Part shown: positions 24,008 to 35,909 of the stretch, one piece after another
Layout of the letters: every line of letters starts with the position of its first letter
Position numbering within the stretch: position 1 is the first letter of the stretch
Source of the DNA: Batkoa obscura
Lineage: Eukaryota > Entomophthoromycota > Entomophthoromycetes > Entomophthorales > Batkoaceae
Length of the DNA: 64,000 nucleotides
Assembly (NCBI GenBank): GCA_030770535.1
Contig: JASVEC010000021.1
Coordinates: 692,001 to 756,000, forward strand
Direction of reading: 5' to 3'
Notes under the pieces: generated by a model
Seen by the model: the letters and a program-made list of their open reading frames with translations, nothing else
Database searches by the model: none
What the model was told of the DNA's origin: nothing
Translations under genes and position numbers: made by a program

Positions 24008-24100
24008 TGTGGATGTATTTTTTAAGAATTTCATTAATAATTTTTCCACTCAAATAGCGCTTAAAGATGGAAAAAATCGTGAAACCAAAAAATATCCTCA
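24008..24100 (+). mobile_element. MITE family 1, copy 9 (left arm of inverted pair)
   Basis: This is a 93-base copy beginning TGTGGATGTATTTTTTAAG and ending AATATCCTCA before TA. It shares private variants (ATCGTGAAACC and ATTAATAATTTTTCC) with the reverse copy 30 bases downstream. Confidence 0.85.
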
Positions 24101-24130
24101 TATATTCAATTTAATAATTTAAAAATAACA

Positions 24131-24230
24131 TTAAGAGTGTTTTTTGGTTTCACGATTTTTTCCATTTTTAAGCGCTATTTGAGTGGAAAAATTATTAATA
24201 AGATTCTTAAACAAAAAAAATCCATCCCCA
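24131..24230 (-). mobile_element. MITE family 1, copy 10 (right arm of inverted pair)
   Basis: This is a reverse copy of about 100 bases, ending TCCATCCCCA before TA. It forms, with 24008-24100, an inverted pair separated by about 30 bases. Its left end (TTAAGAGTGTTTTTTGG) has lost the TGGG tip. Confidence 0.85.
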
Positions 24231-27200
24231 TATATTGAAATTTAAAAATTTAAAATAGAATGATGTTAAACATTTGATTATTAAGAATTTGTTTGTTTCT
24301 AAAGGTTGTATTGACAGATTAAAATTAAGTTTGATTTTAAAAAGTATTTTAACTTATTACAAGCTAATTTTATTTTATAACAAAACTTTATTTTACATAA
24401 AAATTAAAATAAAAAACTCACACAATTTTGATTTAATTAAAAGCTTTTAATTATCTAAGTTATGGAAAAATTGAATTAAACAGATGAATTTCTATAAAAT
24501 ATCTTTTTGTTATTTCTTTAAAAATGATTGCTTTTAATAGCTCGAAAACTTGACACATACTTGAAAAAGTGTGCCAATAACATCAAGAAAAGTATTGGTC
24601 TAAAACACTGTACTTGAACATAACTAAGCTTTTTAATTAACATCAATAAAATGTACAATTCCTTTAAAAAGTTATTCGCCAAGTTTTTGTAAAAAGATCA
24701 TTTGATAAAATAAAATCTGTAAGATGATTTAATGGATTTTAGGCTTTAGATTAATTGCAATTCTTCTTAAATCGCACGATTAAATTGGCAAACAAAACAA
24801 TGGAATTTTTATCATTGGAATAGTATTTATAAAGGAAATTTACTTTAAAAACATTATTCTAAAGCCTAATGAAATCTATTCCTATTATACTTTAGAGTTA
24901 AAGTACTGCACCCAATAAAATTTAGCAATTTCTTGGAAAATAGTTAAATATTCTAAGCAATGGGGAATCTCACTTTTTTACATGATTGGAAGTAATATAA
25001 ATAGAAACATATTATTTTCCATTTCTTTTATCAAACCTTAATTAGGGAACTGTTAACTCAAAGTTGTTTCTACAAAAACATTGAAAAAAAATACAAGTAT
25101 TTATTTAGCGAATAGCTTTTTTATGGATGAAGTTAAGCATTTGAAGGTGGAGAAGGATTCTAATAAATTCTGTTCCTTAGTCATTTTAATGAGTAAATGT
25201 AAAAGGGTCTTAATTAATTAGTTAATGAAAAATGATGAAAAAGTAATTATAGTTACACTTATGAAATAATAATATTTGAAACAATGTACTAGGTTAAAAG
25301 TTTATGACTGGTCAATTTGCGCAAAAAATGAGTATTGAAAAAAAAGAGGAGACTTAATTCAATTGAATTAATTTTTGTCCAAAAACATAACCTTAATACG
25401 GATATACCAGTTTAAAACGATGTTATAAAGTAATTTATTCATGGAAAAATGGGATTTTAAAGTAAGTATACATTAATAGGAAAGGATCATAAAGTTTATT
25501 TCTATATTAAGAAATACTTTTGAATATTTTGTTATTAAACCTTGAAAGAGCCAATCAATTTATAGATACTTGACTATTGAAACAAAAAGAGGGAATCATC
25601 TTAAAAACTGAAAAGTTAAAAAAAACCATAAAAATTTCTTATACTATTTTTAAGCGTATGGCTAAGACAAACTCAAAAAATGATGGAATTAATAAGGGAA
25701 CAAAAATATAAAAGAGGATTTTAACTATAAAAAATGATTAGGTTGCTTTAAATGTCGCTGCTGCCATATTTGTTATTTAATTGCATAAATCGCTAAAGTT
25801 TTATATTATGCCACTAAACGCGGCAAATTTGAAATCTCTAATTTGTACAATTTATGTTTTCAGCATCCCCCTTTCAATTTTAGTTCCATAAGCAAACTAC
25901 TGAAAAATTGATTGGGTTTATAATTGATAAAAAAATGATATGAAAGTTAAGAATAAATTATGTAAAAAGCAACTCAATTTTTAAGGGGGGATATCTAATA
26001 ATAGTGTATAAATTAGTGTTAAAAGCTTTGTTTTCAAAATAAAAAAGCTTAAAGGTTAGAAATAGAAAACAAAAGGATAAAAACATATTTAATTCCCATT
26101 TAAAGTAGTCTAAGTTTTGTTAATTAATGCCTATATTCATTCATCACTCTTTGATCAAATCTCTTATTATTGAATTATCAATACACTTTATAATTTATTA
26201 GGTATGTAATTCAATAACAGAATAATATAGTATTAGATTACTTATTCTATAACCTTCTTTACAATATTTTTAACTTATTATTAAAGTAAATAAATCTAGA
26301 TATAACATATGTAAGTAATATAAAAATAGAATATAAGGTTATGTTTGTTTAATTGATAGTTCTGATATAAAAGAATAATACAATGAAAGACATCAGCATA
26401 TATTAATGGATTTATGATGCGATCAATAAATATGTAATAAGTAATAAACAAATTAATAAATCATTAAATATAGAGGTACGTATTCCTAAAATAAAGAACC
26501 TAAACATGTATATTCGCATATATTTTATAATATAATATATATATTAAACATTGAATTGATTCGAATATGTATCTATTTTATAACTATTACTAATTATACC
26601 TATGTTCCTCCCTTTCTATTTATCCAACCATAAAAAAGATTCTAAATTTCTTTATTGGCTAAGAAACAACTTTATGATTTTGTTTATATTCCATTACTGT
26701 TTATTTTAGATTATGGTTTGTAATTAGCTATTACATTTTCAACTTGACTATAAAAAAATACGGTAATAAATAGGAGCAATATGAATCTATTTATAAAAAA
26801 GTGCAACTTTACTATTGGCTAATTCACTTAATAATTAAACATGTCACTATGAAGCAAGTTTTATAAAAATAAAAACATTTTATAACTTTATATGTTCACA
26901 AACTTTAGCAAATAATAATTACATCTTTAATTAAATCTGTGGTCCTTTATTATGCTTTAAAAAACATTGTTCACGCTTTATTTTATTATATTTAATAACG
27001 ACCATGAGATCATTAAACTTGAAATAATCTATGATTACTTATAGATATTCATCTCATTTTTAATAAAATCAATACAACATATCACATTTTACTTATAACA
27101 GTTAAATATATTGATAATTTAGTCAACAATTTACATAAGGAAATAAAATAATTTACTAAATGTCATATTAAATTTAGGTGTCATAAAAAATACACAAAAT

Positions 27201-27889
27201 GTACAATATTAAATAGAGGCTAAGTATTTACTAATGTATATTTTCATAAGAAGGTTTAGGAGATAATAAGCTATTTTTAAAAGATATTAACTGGGTTAAT
27301 TTTTTATCCAATCAAGAGTTAGATCGTAATTAAATTAATTCCATTAAAAATCGGATAAATTGAAGAGTCAATCACAAAAGTTTATATTTAAATAACAAAA
27401 TGAGAAGTAGTTAGGGAATTACAGTTCATCATTGATTGGATAACCCGTTCCTTTATAATTTGTGGATATTTTAAACAACATAAGTATTTAACTGAAAACT
27501 CATTTAAATACTTTATACATCATTTTCTTTACAATATGCTTAAAGTCTATCTTTATTTGTAAACAGTTAGTTTAAGGAGTGAGTGTGGGTTAATTAGAAA
27601 ACTCATTGTGCCTGATATAATTTTTTATAATTTTTCTATAATTACGTGTTTGAGTTATAGTTGATCAAATTTGATCAAACAAAACAAGATGGGGGTGATT
27701 TAGTAAAAAAAATTATTGTAGAAGAAAATTAATGTTAAAAATGGGGTTATAAATGATAAAATTAATAGTCAATTTATAATGGATGTACAACATTAAAAAA
27801 GTTGTGTTTAATAAAGGAACTTTTATTTAAATAAAAAACAACAAAAACATTAAAAAGAGCGAGCCAATTACAATAAAGTAAGGGGGATA

Positions 27890-28590
27890 CTAAATAAATA
27901 AAAAATGATTTTTAGGGATTGAGAAAGTGAGTGTCAATTTACAAGTTAGCTTTTCTAAAGTAGCATTAATTTTCTCCTTATTATCCTCATTATAAGCTAA
28001 TTGTAACAAATACTTTTGCTTATTTATCCAAAAATTGGTGAATTTTAAAAAGAGACCTTCCCAACAGTTATAAACTTCATTCACGCCTAAGGAGTAATTC
28101 AATTCCATTAAAACTCTTGATTTTAATTTTATTAAAAGACTATGTTCTAAGTGAGTTACATTACCCCATGCTTCAAGTTGATAAGGGATATCTTCCATCC
28201 ATGTAAAGGCTAATATTAAACATACAATAAATACTGTATCGCCACTATATTCGAGAAATAAGGACTTTTTTTACTTATTAATCTTAAAAAATAGTTTAAG
28301 GCGATTAAAAAAAAACTGCCTTCAATGTTGAAATGTTTGAATATTGCTTTATATAATCCTATATTACTTTTTCCACTATGATGGCTTACTACACGATTTA
28401 TGAACTCTATTTTATAGTAATCAGGTATTTTTTCAATATCTTTAATTGTTACTATCCTTGAGTTTATTTTATGAATTTTATTATATCTACTCCTATATGC
28501 ATCCCTACGTATGTCGCCTTTATTTAAAATATTATTTCTATGATTATTTCCAAGTAATACAGTCATAATGAAATTTGTGTATCTTTTCAA
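27890..28590 (-). pseudogene. PHO80/Pcl-type cyclin, frameshifted
   Basis: Two frames on the minus strand make one cyclin. The first (from 28590) reads DIEKIPDYYKIEFINRVV near 51-68 and FFLIALNYFLRLISKKSPYF near 93-112, the first cyclin-box helices. The second continues with TVFIVCLILAFTWMEDIPYQ, then GNVTHLEHSLLIKLKSRVL and ELNYSLGVNEVYNCWE. These match the LLTSLLLASKFLDD and LNRLELEFLLLLDF regions of PHO85-partner cyclins. The frames meet near 28245-28250 with a one-base difference, so the gene looks recently broken or carries a sequence error. An intron at 28210-28274 would also join the frames but would delete a cyclin-fold helix. Such cyclins direct the PHO85 kinase in phosphate and nutrient control. 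Confidence 0.6.
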
Positions 28591-30800
28591 TTTTTAATAT
28601 GTATTCAATGATATATAATATCAATAAATAAATTTTGATTTTAAATAGGTTTTGATTGTAAAATTAAGTGTATTTATACTTTTCTAAAAAATCATAAAAT
28701 AGTATAAAATCTAGAATAAATCAATTTAATAGGACTAAATATGTAAGCAAATACGAAACCCATATTTATTTATTTAATTTTGGTGCTTAAAAGTTATTTT
28801 TTATAACTGTAAAAAAAAGAAGTTTGAATTATTATTTTGATTTAAAAAAATGTCCATAAAAGTATACTTTTTATTTAACAGCACAATTTTATATTTACTT
28901 AATTAATTAAGGTGACTATTATATTGTTTAAGAATAAGCCTGTATTGTTCTATTCTTATTTCAAGTTTTAATAAACAAGATTTATAATTCCACATTAGAT
29001 TAATAACTTCTTATGATTATATTCCTAAAATAAAAATATTTTTGTTCTGATTTTTTCGATTAATCATCAAACATGATATGGGTGATCTATTAATAATGTT
29101 GTGGGTAATATTAATCCCCTATCAGCTTTTTTTGTACCATGAAGAATAGAATATATTTTAGCGATCACCCCAATTTATTACAGTTCAAATTTAGTATTAA
29201 ATACAGAACAAGCATCCCAATATCGTTGCACTATGATATCAATGAAAATGGCACCTTGCTCTTCATTCATAATTCAATGAGTAACGATATGCTTTAATGA
29301 ACATTTACTTCCATTTTCAAATAAAATAAAAATAAACTGGAATACAATTAAGCATAATATTAGGTTAATTTATTCTTCCTGATTTACGAAAAAATATATT
29401 AATTTGATTTATATAGAAAATTTATGCAGCTTGTTATCCGCCAAGTCACCCGTTTTACTCTTATTTTGGAATATCTCTTTTGAAATACTTTTATAAAAAT
29501 TTTGCAAGAAACCAATCGGGTGCTATGCGGGAAAATACTTTTTAAATTAAACATCAGCTCATTTTAATGTCATAAATTTGATATTTTATCCATAATTCAT
29601 TACTTCGCTGTGCAATGATAAATTAAGAATAAAATAATTTTAGCAGAGGTTAATCATTTAACCAATTAAAAATAAGACAATAAACAAATTTAACATAATT
29701 AAAGTTAAGGCAACTTATAAATTTAGCACACCATGCATACTATTTCCCTTTTTATGTTGTCATTTTCTATTAACCTTGACTTTTTTAAACAAAGCTATTA
29801 ATACTGAATAATTCGTTTACCCAGTAATTATAAATTACTGATTTATCAATGTATTTTCCAAAATAATGGGCAATGTAGATTTGAAGCATGAACCACTAGA
29901 CATGTGAATTATTTGTCCAGTTGCTAACGGTTTTTGGATAGCTGATAGCGATTGGGCAAAGGGTTTGGGTGTTCATAGTGATTTACACCTTCAAATTTAC
30001 GCTACTCATTTTTATAAATTCAATTATAATGGTGTAAAAATTGAATTTTATTTATTACCCCGTTTTTATTATAGTTTTAACAAATACCTTAAATAAAATA
30101 CTATAATAATTTACATTTTTTTTTAAATAACGTATTAAATTTTAACTTTTATAATTTATATATACACTTTTTTAGCTTTATTATTTATTTATTTAAATGC
30201 TATTGAGTAGAAAAAATTGTAGATTTTTCAAACAAGATATTACTTTCTTTTAATTTGTTTGTATTTTTTAAATTTCCAATTCATTTTATTAGTCAATTTA
30301 ATTTTCCAGAACTAAGTTTTAATCAAAAAATTCTGTTTCAAAAGCGGACTTTTTCAAAACACTTAGTACTCAAGGAGTTAAAAAATTTAACGAGTAAATA
30401 TTCTATTATGTGTTTTTACCAAAATCTATTATTTTTAACTTTAATGCAAAGAAAACTTGTTATTGCTATCTTTTGACTATAATAAGTGTTGAATATTTGG
30501 TATAAAGCCAAAACGTTATCTTATAATAGATATAAATATATTTAACTCTTATAAAATAGCCTAGTATTTACTAGAGATCAAATTTCAGTTCAATAATATA
30601 AACAAACTTAATCTTAATGTCACCTTTATTATAAACCAATTTACGGAAAACAATTTTTATTACTAAGTTAGATGTAAAGCCTATTTATTTCAAATTGGAT
30701 AGTAAATAAAAAATGTAATAAAATAATTTAGAAATAATAAAGCAAAAATTATGCATCAATTGAAACATAAATATGAACATCAAGAATTCAGATTGCTTTT
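28591..30800. other. Intergenic with unidentified gene relics
   Basis: There is no intact gene. On the minus strand about 29333-29069 reads as a coding-like frame with a few stops (CSLKHIVTH, AIFIDIIVQRYWDACSVF, RGLILPTTLLIDHPYHV); the family was not recognised. On the plus strand 29888-30099 reads ICPVANGFWIADSDWAKGLG and on to KIEFYLLP with one upstream stop. It resembles the middle of a Prx5/AhpC-type peroxiredoxin. Both are listed as findings only. Confidence 0.45.
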
Positions 30801-32025
30801 ATGGTCAATATGTGTATTGACAAGTATAGAGATTATTTTGATAAAATGACCACCTACTTACAAATGGTCAAAATGTCACTAATATTAGCTATTACAGCTG
30901 TATCAATTATGATTATATTAAGTAAGTATCGTAAACTTTATACTAAGTAACCAACTATACCAATGTTAATAATTGCATATTAGTTAACAGAGTAACTTTG
31001 AGATTGCATACTAGTATTTTGTGGATTCGTCCATCTTACTATGATGGATTCTCATTATATATATTAATTGGTTACCATCTATTGGCTTATCTTTTGCTTT
31101 ATGCTTTTCCTAATGTAACTATTGGAGTCAACTTATAATTAGTATTCGTGCATGATACTACTATAATAAAAAGAATCGAAGTAGTATACTGAATAGTATC
31201 TATTTTAATTCCACTGATAATCATCATTCTACCACTTGGTACAATATTACTTTAGGACGCTTGTAGGTTGATATTAATTTATTTTATATAACAAAAGAAA
31301 TGTCTGAATATAATAAGTTCAACAAATGCTATCTTGCAATCAATGATATAAACAATTCTAAAACATTCGATTTCTTTACTAGTATCATGGTCACAATAGT
31401 TTCTATACTTTATCTATTAGTAACTGTAATCTTGGTTGTAGTAAAATTAAGTATGCAGGCGGAAAAGGTGCAAAATTTCAGGTTGTTTCGTGGAGTAAGA
31501 GCTTCTATAGAAGCGCTCAACTGTGTGAAGATTATGTATTTTATAATGTATTCAATTTTAAAAATAATATTTATTGTAATAACTATTTTTTTTAGTTTAT
31601 TATATATTATATTAATGATAACTTCTCAATCTGGATTAGTAATAAAGCAAGCAGCTTTCGATCTTGTTGACATTACATCCCCAGAATTTGACATTTTAAC
31701 GTATTTTACTAGTGGTATATTAGGAACATTCAATTTTGTTGTCTTTTTCCTTAATCCAAGTATATGTTCTGGGTTTAGAAAAATATATTTGAAAATTATT
31801 ACAAGAAATAAATTTCAAGATGGAGTAGATGATGAAGGTATGTCAATGTACCATTGATATAGCATTAATAAATTAACCATCCTTTTAGGAAACAGTGAGG
31901 CAACATTTTCTATTAAAGTTAACTCAAATAAGCTTGATCAGTCTAATTCTTGTGCTTTTAAAAATGAGAATGTAGATGCTACAATGCTTAGCAAGATTAT
32001 CCAAACTTTTCAATTTCAACTTTAA
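30801..32025 (+). pseudogene. Seven-helix receptor, tandem copy A, decayed
   Basis: This has the same five-exon structure as its intact paralogue at 35910: exons 30801-30921, 30984-31238, 31298-31547, 31596-31837 and 31889-32025. All splice sites are usable and the total (1005 bases) is in phase, but exon 2 contains two in-frame stops. TAA at 31136-31138 stands where paralogues have Gln in VNLQLVF, and TGA at 31190-31192 where they have Trp in GYWIG. Exon 2 is also about 11 codons shorter than in the other copies. Exons 3-5 are open and well conserved (KTFDFFTSIMVTI, LLYIILMITSQSGLVI, GTFNFVVFFLNPS). The start could equally be 30810. Confidence 0.75.
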
Positions 32026-33421
32026 TTAACAATTATACTAAGTATGCTTTGATCAAAAATAAAATAATTTTATGTATTATTTGATATTTTTTAGTATAAA
32101 CTCTTAAGCAAGATTTACTGTTAATTTTTTTATAATTTATTGCTACTAAGAAGCCAAATGCTTTAGTTCTATAAAAGCTTTACTTCACAAGGTTAATAGA
32201 AAGTATTCAGAATAGTTTAATAACTTTTGCCTATACGCCAAAAGCTTATAAATTTTGTGTCTTAAGCTTTCATAAAGTTTTGATATATAAGTAAAAAGCT
32301 ATCAAATTGTTATTAGTACACTTTGCTTTGTTGTAATAGCTTTTATTTTTAAAAACTATAAAAAGACTTTATCTAATATAAAAGGTATAATAAACATCAA
32401 TAAAAGACAAGATTGAACATATAACTTAAAATCTTAAATAGTAAGCAATTACAGCAAGAAATTTATCAGAAACATTTTCAAAGTAAAAAAACTATAATTT
32501 TTAAAACCTATATCTCATTAATAATCTTAAGATTTATATAAAAAATGCTTTCCAAGATTATTTTTATAACTTCTAGATGCTAAAAAGCTTTAGTAACAAG
32601 CTTCTTAAGGCTCTTCAGTATAAGCTGGTTTTAAAGAAAAACTAATTTTTTAAAACTAATAAGAAAAAATATGGGGATGTATTTTTGTGTTTAAGAATTT
32701 TACTAACAAATTTTCCGCTTAAATAGTGCTTAAAAAATGGAAAAAATAATGAAGTCAAAAAAAACACTCCCATATGCCAGAAGTTTTGATAAAAATTTTC
32801 TGATAAATAAACTCTAATTGCTTCTAACTAATCTTATAAAAATGGCTTTAAGTCAAGTGTGTTAGAAAATATCGTCAAGGCTAACTTTGAAAAACAAGAC
32901 CAAAAAGGTATTCACTATTCCAAAATTATTAAATTTCATAATATCATCATAATCTTAGCTTTGAAATATATAAATGCTGAATTTATATAATATATGTATT
33001 TATTTTATTAATAATCTTTCTACTTAAGCGCTTGGAATGAAGAAACATTATAGTATTTATTCTTTTTACTTATGATTAAGGTTTTAATGGAAACATTTTC
33101 TGAGAGCTACCAATAGACCTGGACCAATATTTAAATCTAGGCTAATCTAAAAATTTGAGATGAAAAGATAATTTTGGGTCTAAACTAGCCCATATATAGT
33201 AACTCGTTATATTTAGTGTCACTACTATGATAACAATTTATGCCAAGATCATTTGTACCACCCAAAAATTAATTAAAGTTAGTATACACATTAGTATTTA
33301 CTATAACAAGGATTTGTAATAAAATTTGAAATAAAAGTATAAAATATATTAATATGACTCAGAATAAAATTTAAAGGTGAAGTTTGAAATCAGTAAATCG
33401 AAACTAATTTTATAAATCAAT
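32026..33421. other. Spacer of receptor tandem array
   Basis: This spacer contains one family 1 MITE (32672-32772). From about 33000 it is homologous to the matching upstream region of copy C (35580 onward). Shared blocks include GCCCATATATAGTAA, CCAATAGACYTG and AGTATAAAATAT, the last a TATA-like box about 85 bases before the start codon. Confidence 0.6.
32672..32772 (+). mobile_element. MITE family 1, copy 11
   Basis: This is a 101-base copy, nearly identical to the one at 46448. Its ends are TGGGGATGTATTTTTGTG and AAACACTCCCA, with TA on both sides. Shared variants such as TTTTCCGCTTAAATAGTGC suggest that these two copies moved recently or come from the same source. Confidence 0.92.
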
Positions 33422-34663
33422 ATGGTATCTGACGAATATGTCAAATATATTGCTGAGGAGGTTGCCCCAGTAATCAGTAAAGTTTCATTAACATTAGCTA
33501 CTTTAGTTGTGGTCACTATGATTGTATTGAGTAAATATTAAACATTTTGAATCAATTGATCGAGTATACTAATATTAACAATAGCAATATATGATTATAA
33601 ATTAGTCAACAGAGTAACTTTGAGATTGCAAACTGTTATTTCATGCTTTGATATTTGGTTACATTCTTTTCCATTATGGAGCCATCAATATAGTTACAAT
33701 GGATCCCCATTATGTGCATTCATTGGCTATCAGCTATTAGCCTTCCCGTTATTTTATGCTTTACTTAATGTTGCTATTGGAGTGAATTTGCAATTAGTTT
33801 TTATACATGGCATTGCTATAACAAAAAGGATTGAAGCAGGATATTGGATTGGATCTATCCTACTTATGCTAATCATTAGTATCCACCACTTGGTACTATA
33901 CTGTTCAAATTATCTATATACTTATATTAATCTATTTTTTAAGCAAAAGGAATGTTTGGCTATAGTGAATTTAATGGTTGCTATCTTTCAATGGATGATG
34001 AAGACAGTGCTAAGACGTTTGATTTCTACGCTAGTATCTTGATTACAATGATCTGTATGCTTTATTTGTTAGTCATTGTAATTTTGGTCATAATAATATT
34101 GAGTAAACAAACCAAGAAGATACAAAACTTTAGACTGTTTCGTGGAGCAAGAGCTTCTGTAGAAGCAGCCAAAAGCGTAAAGATCATGGGTTTTAGAATG
34201 TACATATTTTGATTTGCAATTTGTTGTGGCTAATTCTTTTTTTAGCTTACTATACCCTATAATAATGATAGTCTCTCAATCAGGACTAGTAATAAACCAA
34301 ACAGCATATGATCTTTTTGACTTTGAAGCACCTGAATTGTTCATTCTTACAATGATTACTAGTGGAATATTAGGAACCCTTAATTTTACTGCTTTTTGTT
34401 GTGATCCTACCATTCATTCTGCGTTTAGGAAAATATATTTAAGAATTACAGCTAAAAACAGGATCCAAGACATTGTAAATGATGAAGGTATGATGATATA
34501 TAATTAGCATAGTATTAATAAAACTAAAATCCATTTAGTGGGTAGCGAGGTAATGCTTTCTACTAGAGACAATTTAGATGATATTGATCAATCAAACTCT
34601 TCGTTTACTTTCACTGAGAAAGTAGATGGTAAAATGCTTACCGAAATTATTCAAAGTTTATAA
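33422..34663 (+). pseudogene. Seven-helix receptor, tandem copy B, frameshifted
   Basis: The exon structure is as in copy C: 33422-33530, 33606-33892, 33950-34199, 34246-34487 and 34539-34663. It is nearly identical to copy C over 33364-33890 and 34018-34692. One C is missing in exon 2 near 33883 (ATCCACCACTTGG against ATCCCACCACTTGG). This shifts the frame just before the second intron and removes the last three helices. Apart from that base the gene is whole, so it is a very young pseudogene or a sequence error. The segment 33891-34017 is diverged from copy C, although both flanks are almost identical. Confidence 0.75.
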
Positions 34664-35909
34664 TGTTAACTCTAACTAATAATAACAACGTATAAGCTTT
34701 TTATAAAACTATAAGTAAAGTTGACTGAAAAGTAAGCGCTTTTCTATTATTTATATAGATAAGTAGCTTTTTCTCTATATGTCAGAAAATTATGAAATAT
34801 CAAAATATAATAATAATATATTTAATCATTGTGTTGAAATTTTACAAAGTTCTGAGATATAGATAAAAAGCTACTAAGTTATCCCTATAACGTTCTATTT
34901 CAATATACATTTATTTTAGATTATAAAAACTAAAGTTGTTTAACATAAAAGGTGCAATAAATATAAAAAACATAATATCAAATGGGTAATTTGAAACATT
35001 AAATAAAAAGCAGCTGCATAGATTTTTTTTTATTAAGAGCATTTTAAAAGAGAAAAATAAAATTTCAAAGTTAAGAGTTAAAAAAGTCTATATTTCATTA
35101 ACAAGTTTCAAATTTATTTATGAAAAATATTGGGAAATATTGGCAGAAAAGTGTTTCAAAAGGCTGCTATTATATAACTATTCGCATTTTCTAAAAGTTA
35201 GAAGGCTTACTACTAAAATGGTTTTTGAAGCTTCTCAGGATAGCTAATTAAACAGAAATTGATTCTTAAAAATTAAGAAATAGCATACCAAAATTTTTAT
35301 AATGAAAGAAAAGATAATATAATTTGTATTTATTTTACTTCATTTTTCATATGCTTTTAAGAGTTTTTTTAAATGTTTGATAAATAAGCTCCTATTACTC
35401 TCAGTTAAACGCGTCAAGAAATGCTGATAGAATTAGCTATCAAAAACAAACTAAAAAGCTATTCATTGTTCTAAATTAATTAAATGTTCGTAATATTTTA
35501 TTCTTGAATTTGAATAGCATAAATTCTGTATCTATGCATTATGGTACTTTCATTTTATTTGTGAATAAATTTGTAATATTTATTTTCTGAGGGCTGCCAA
35601 TAGACTTGAATAAATATTGAAATCTAAATTGAATAAAGAATTGAGCTGGAAAATATTAGAACCTTGCGTTTGAAGTAGCCCATATATAGTAATTCTATAT
35701 CACTTATTGATATCATAAGGATGACCGTTCATGCTTAGCTTATTTCTACCATCCAAAAATCAATAAGGGGTACTATAGTAGCTAATATTTGTCAAAACAA
35801 GAATATCTATCTAAATTGAAATGAGAGTATAAAATATCACAATATAACTCAATAAAATTTAAAGGTGAAGTTTGAAATCAGTAAATCGAAACTAATTTTA
35901 TAAATCAAT
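34664..35909. other. Spacer of receptor tandem array
   Basis: This is the spacer between copies B and C, partly homologous to 32.1-33.4 kb but clearly diverged, unlike the genes themselves. No frame or complete element is seen. Conserved upstream blocks of copy C begin near 35580, with a TATA-like AGTATAAAATAT near 35829. Confidence 0.55.

Larger units (their letters stand above)
23271..27889. other. Gene-poor intergenic region
   Basis: These are 4.6 kb with no gene I can support. They contain three family 1 MITEs at 23.7-24.3 kb. Between 24.6 and 26.0 kb the base composition is slightly less AT-rich and scattered frames of 30-60 codons look like old coding debris. None could be identified. 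Confidence 0.5.

Noticed and set aside
30255-30476. Open frame of 73 codons
   Set aside because: Composition matches AT-rich spacer; there is no recognisable motif or splice context.
31136-31192. Reassigned TAA/TGA codons in receptor copy A
   Set aside because: Every intact gene in the window uses TAA, TAG or TGA as an ordinary stop, so decay is the simpler explanation.
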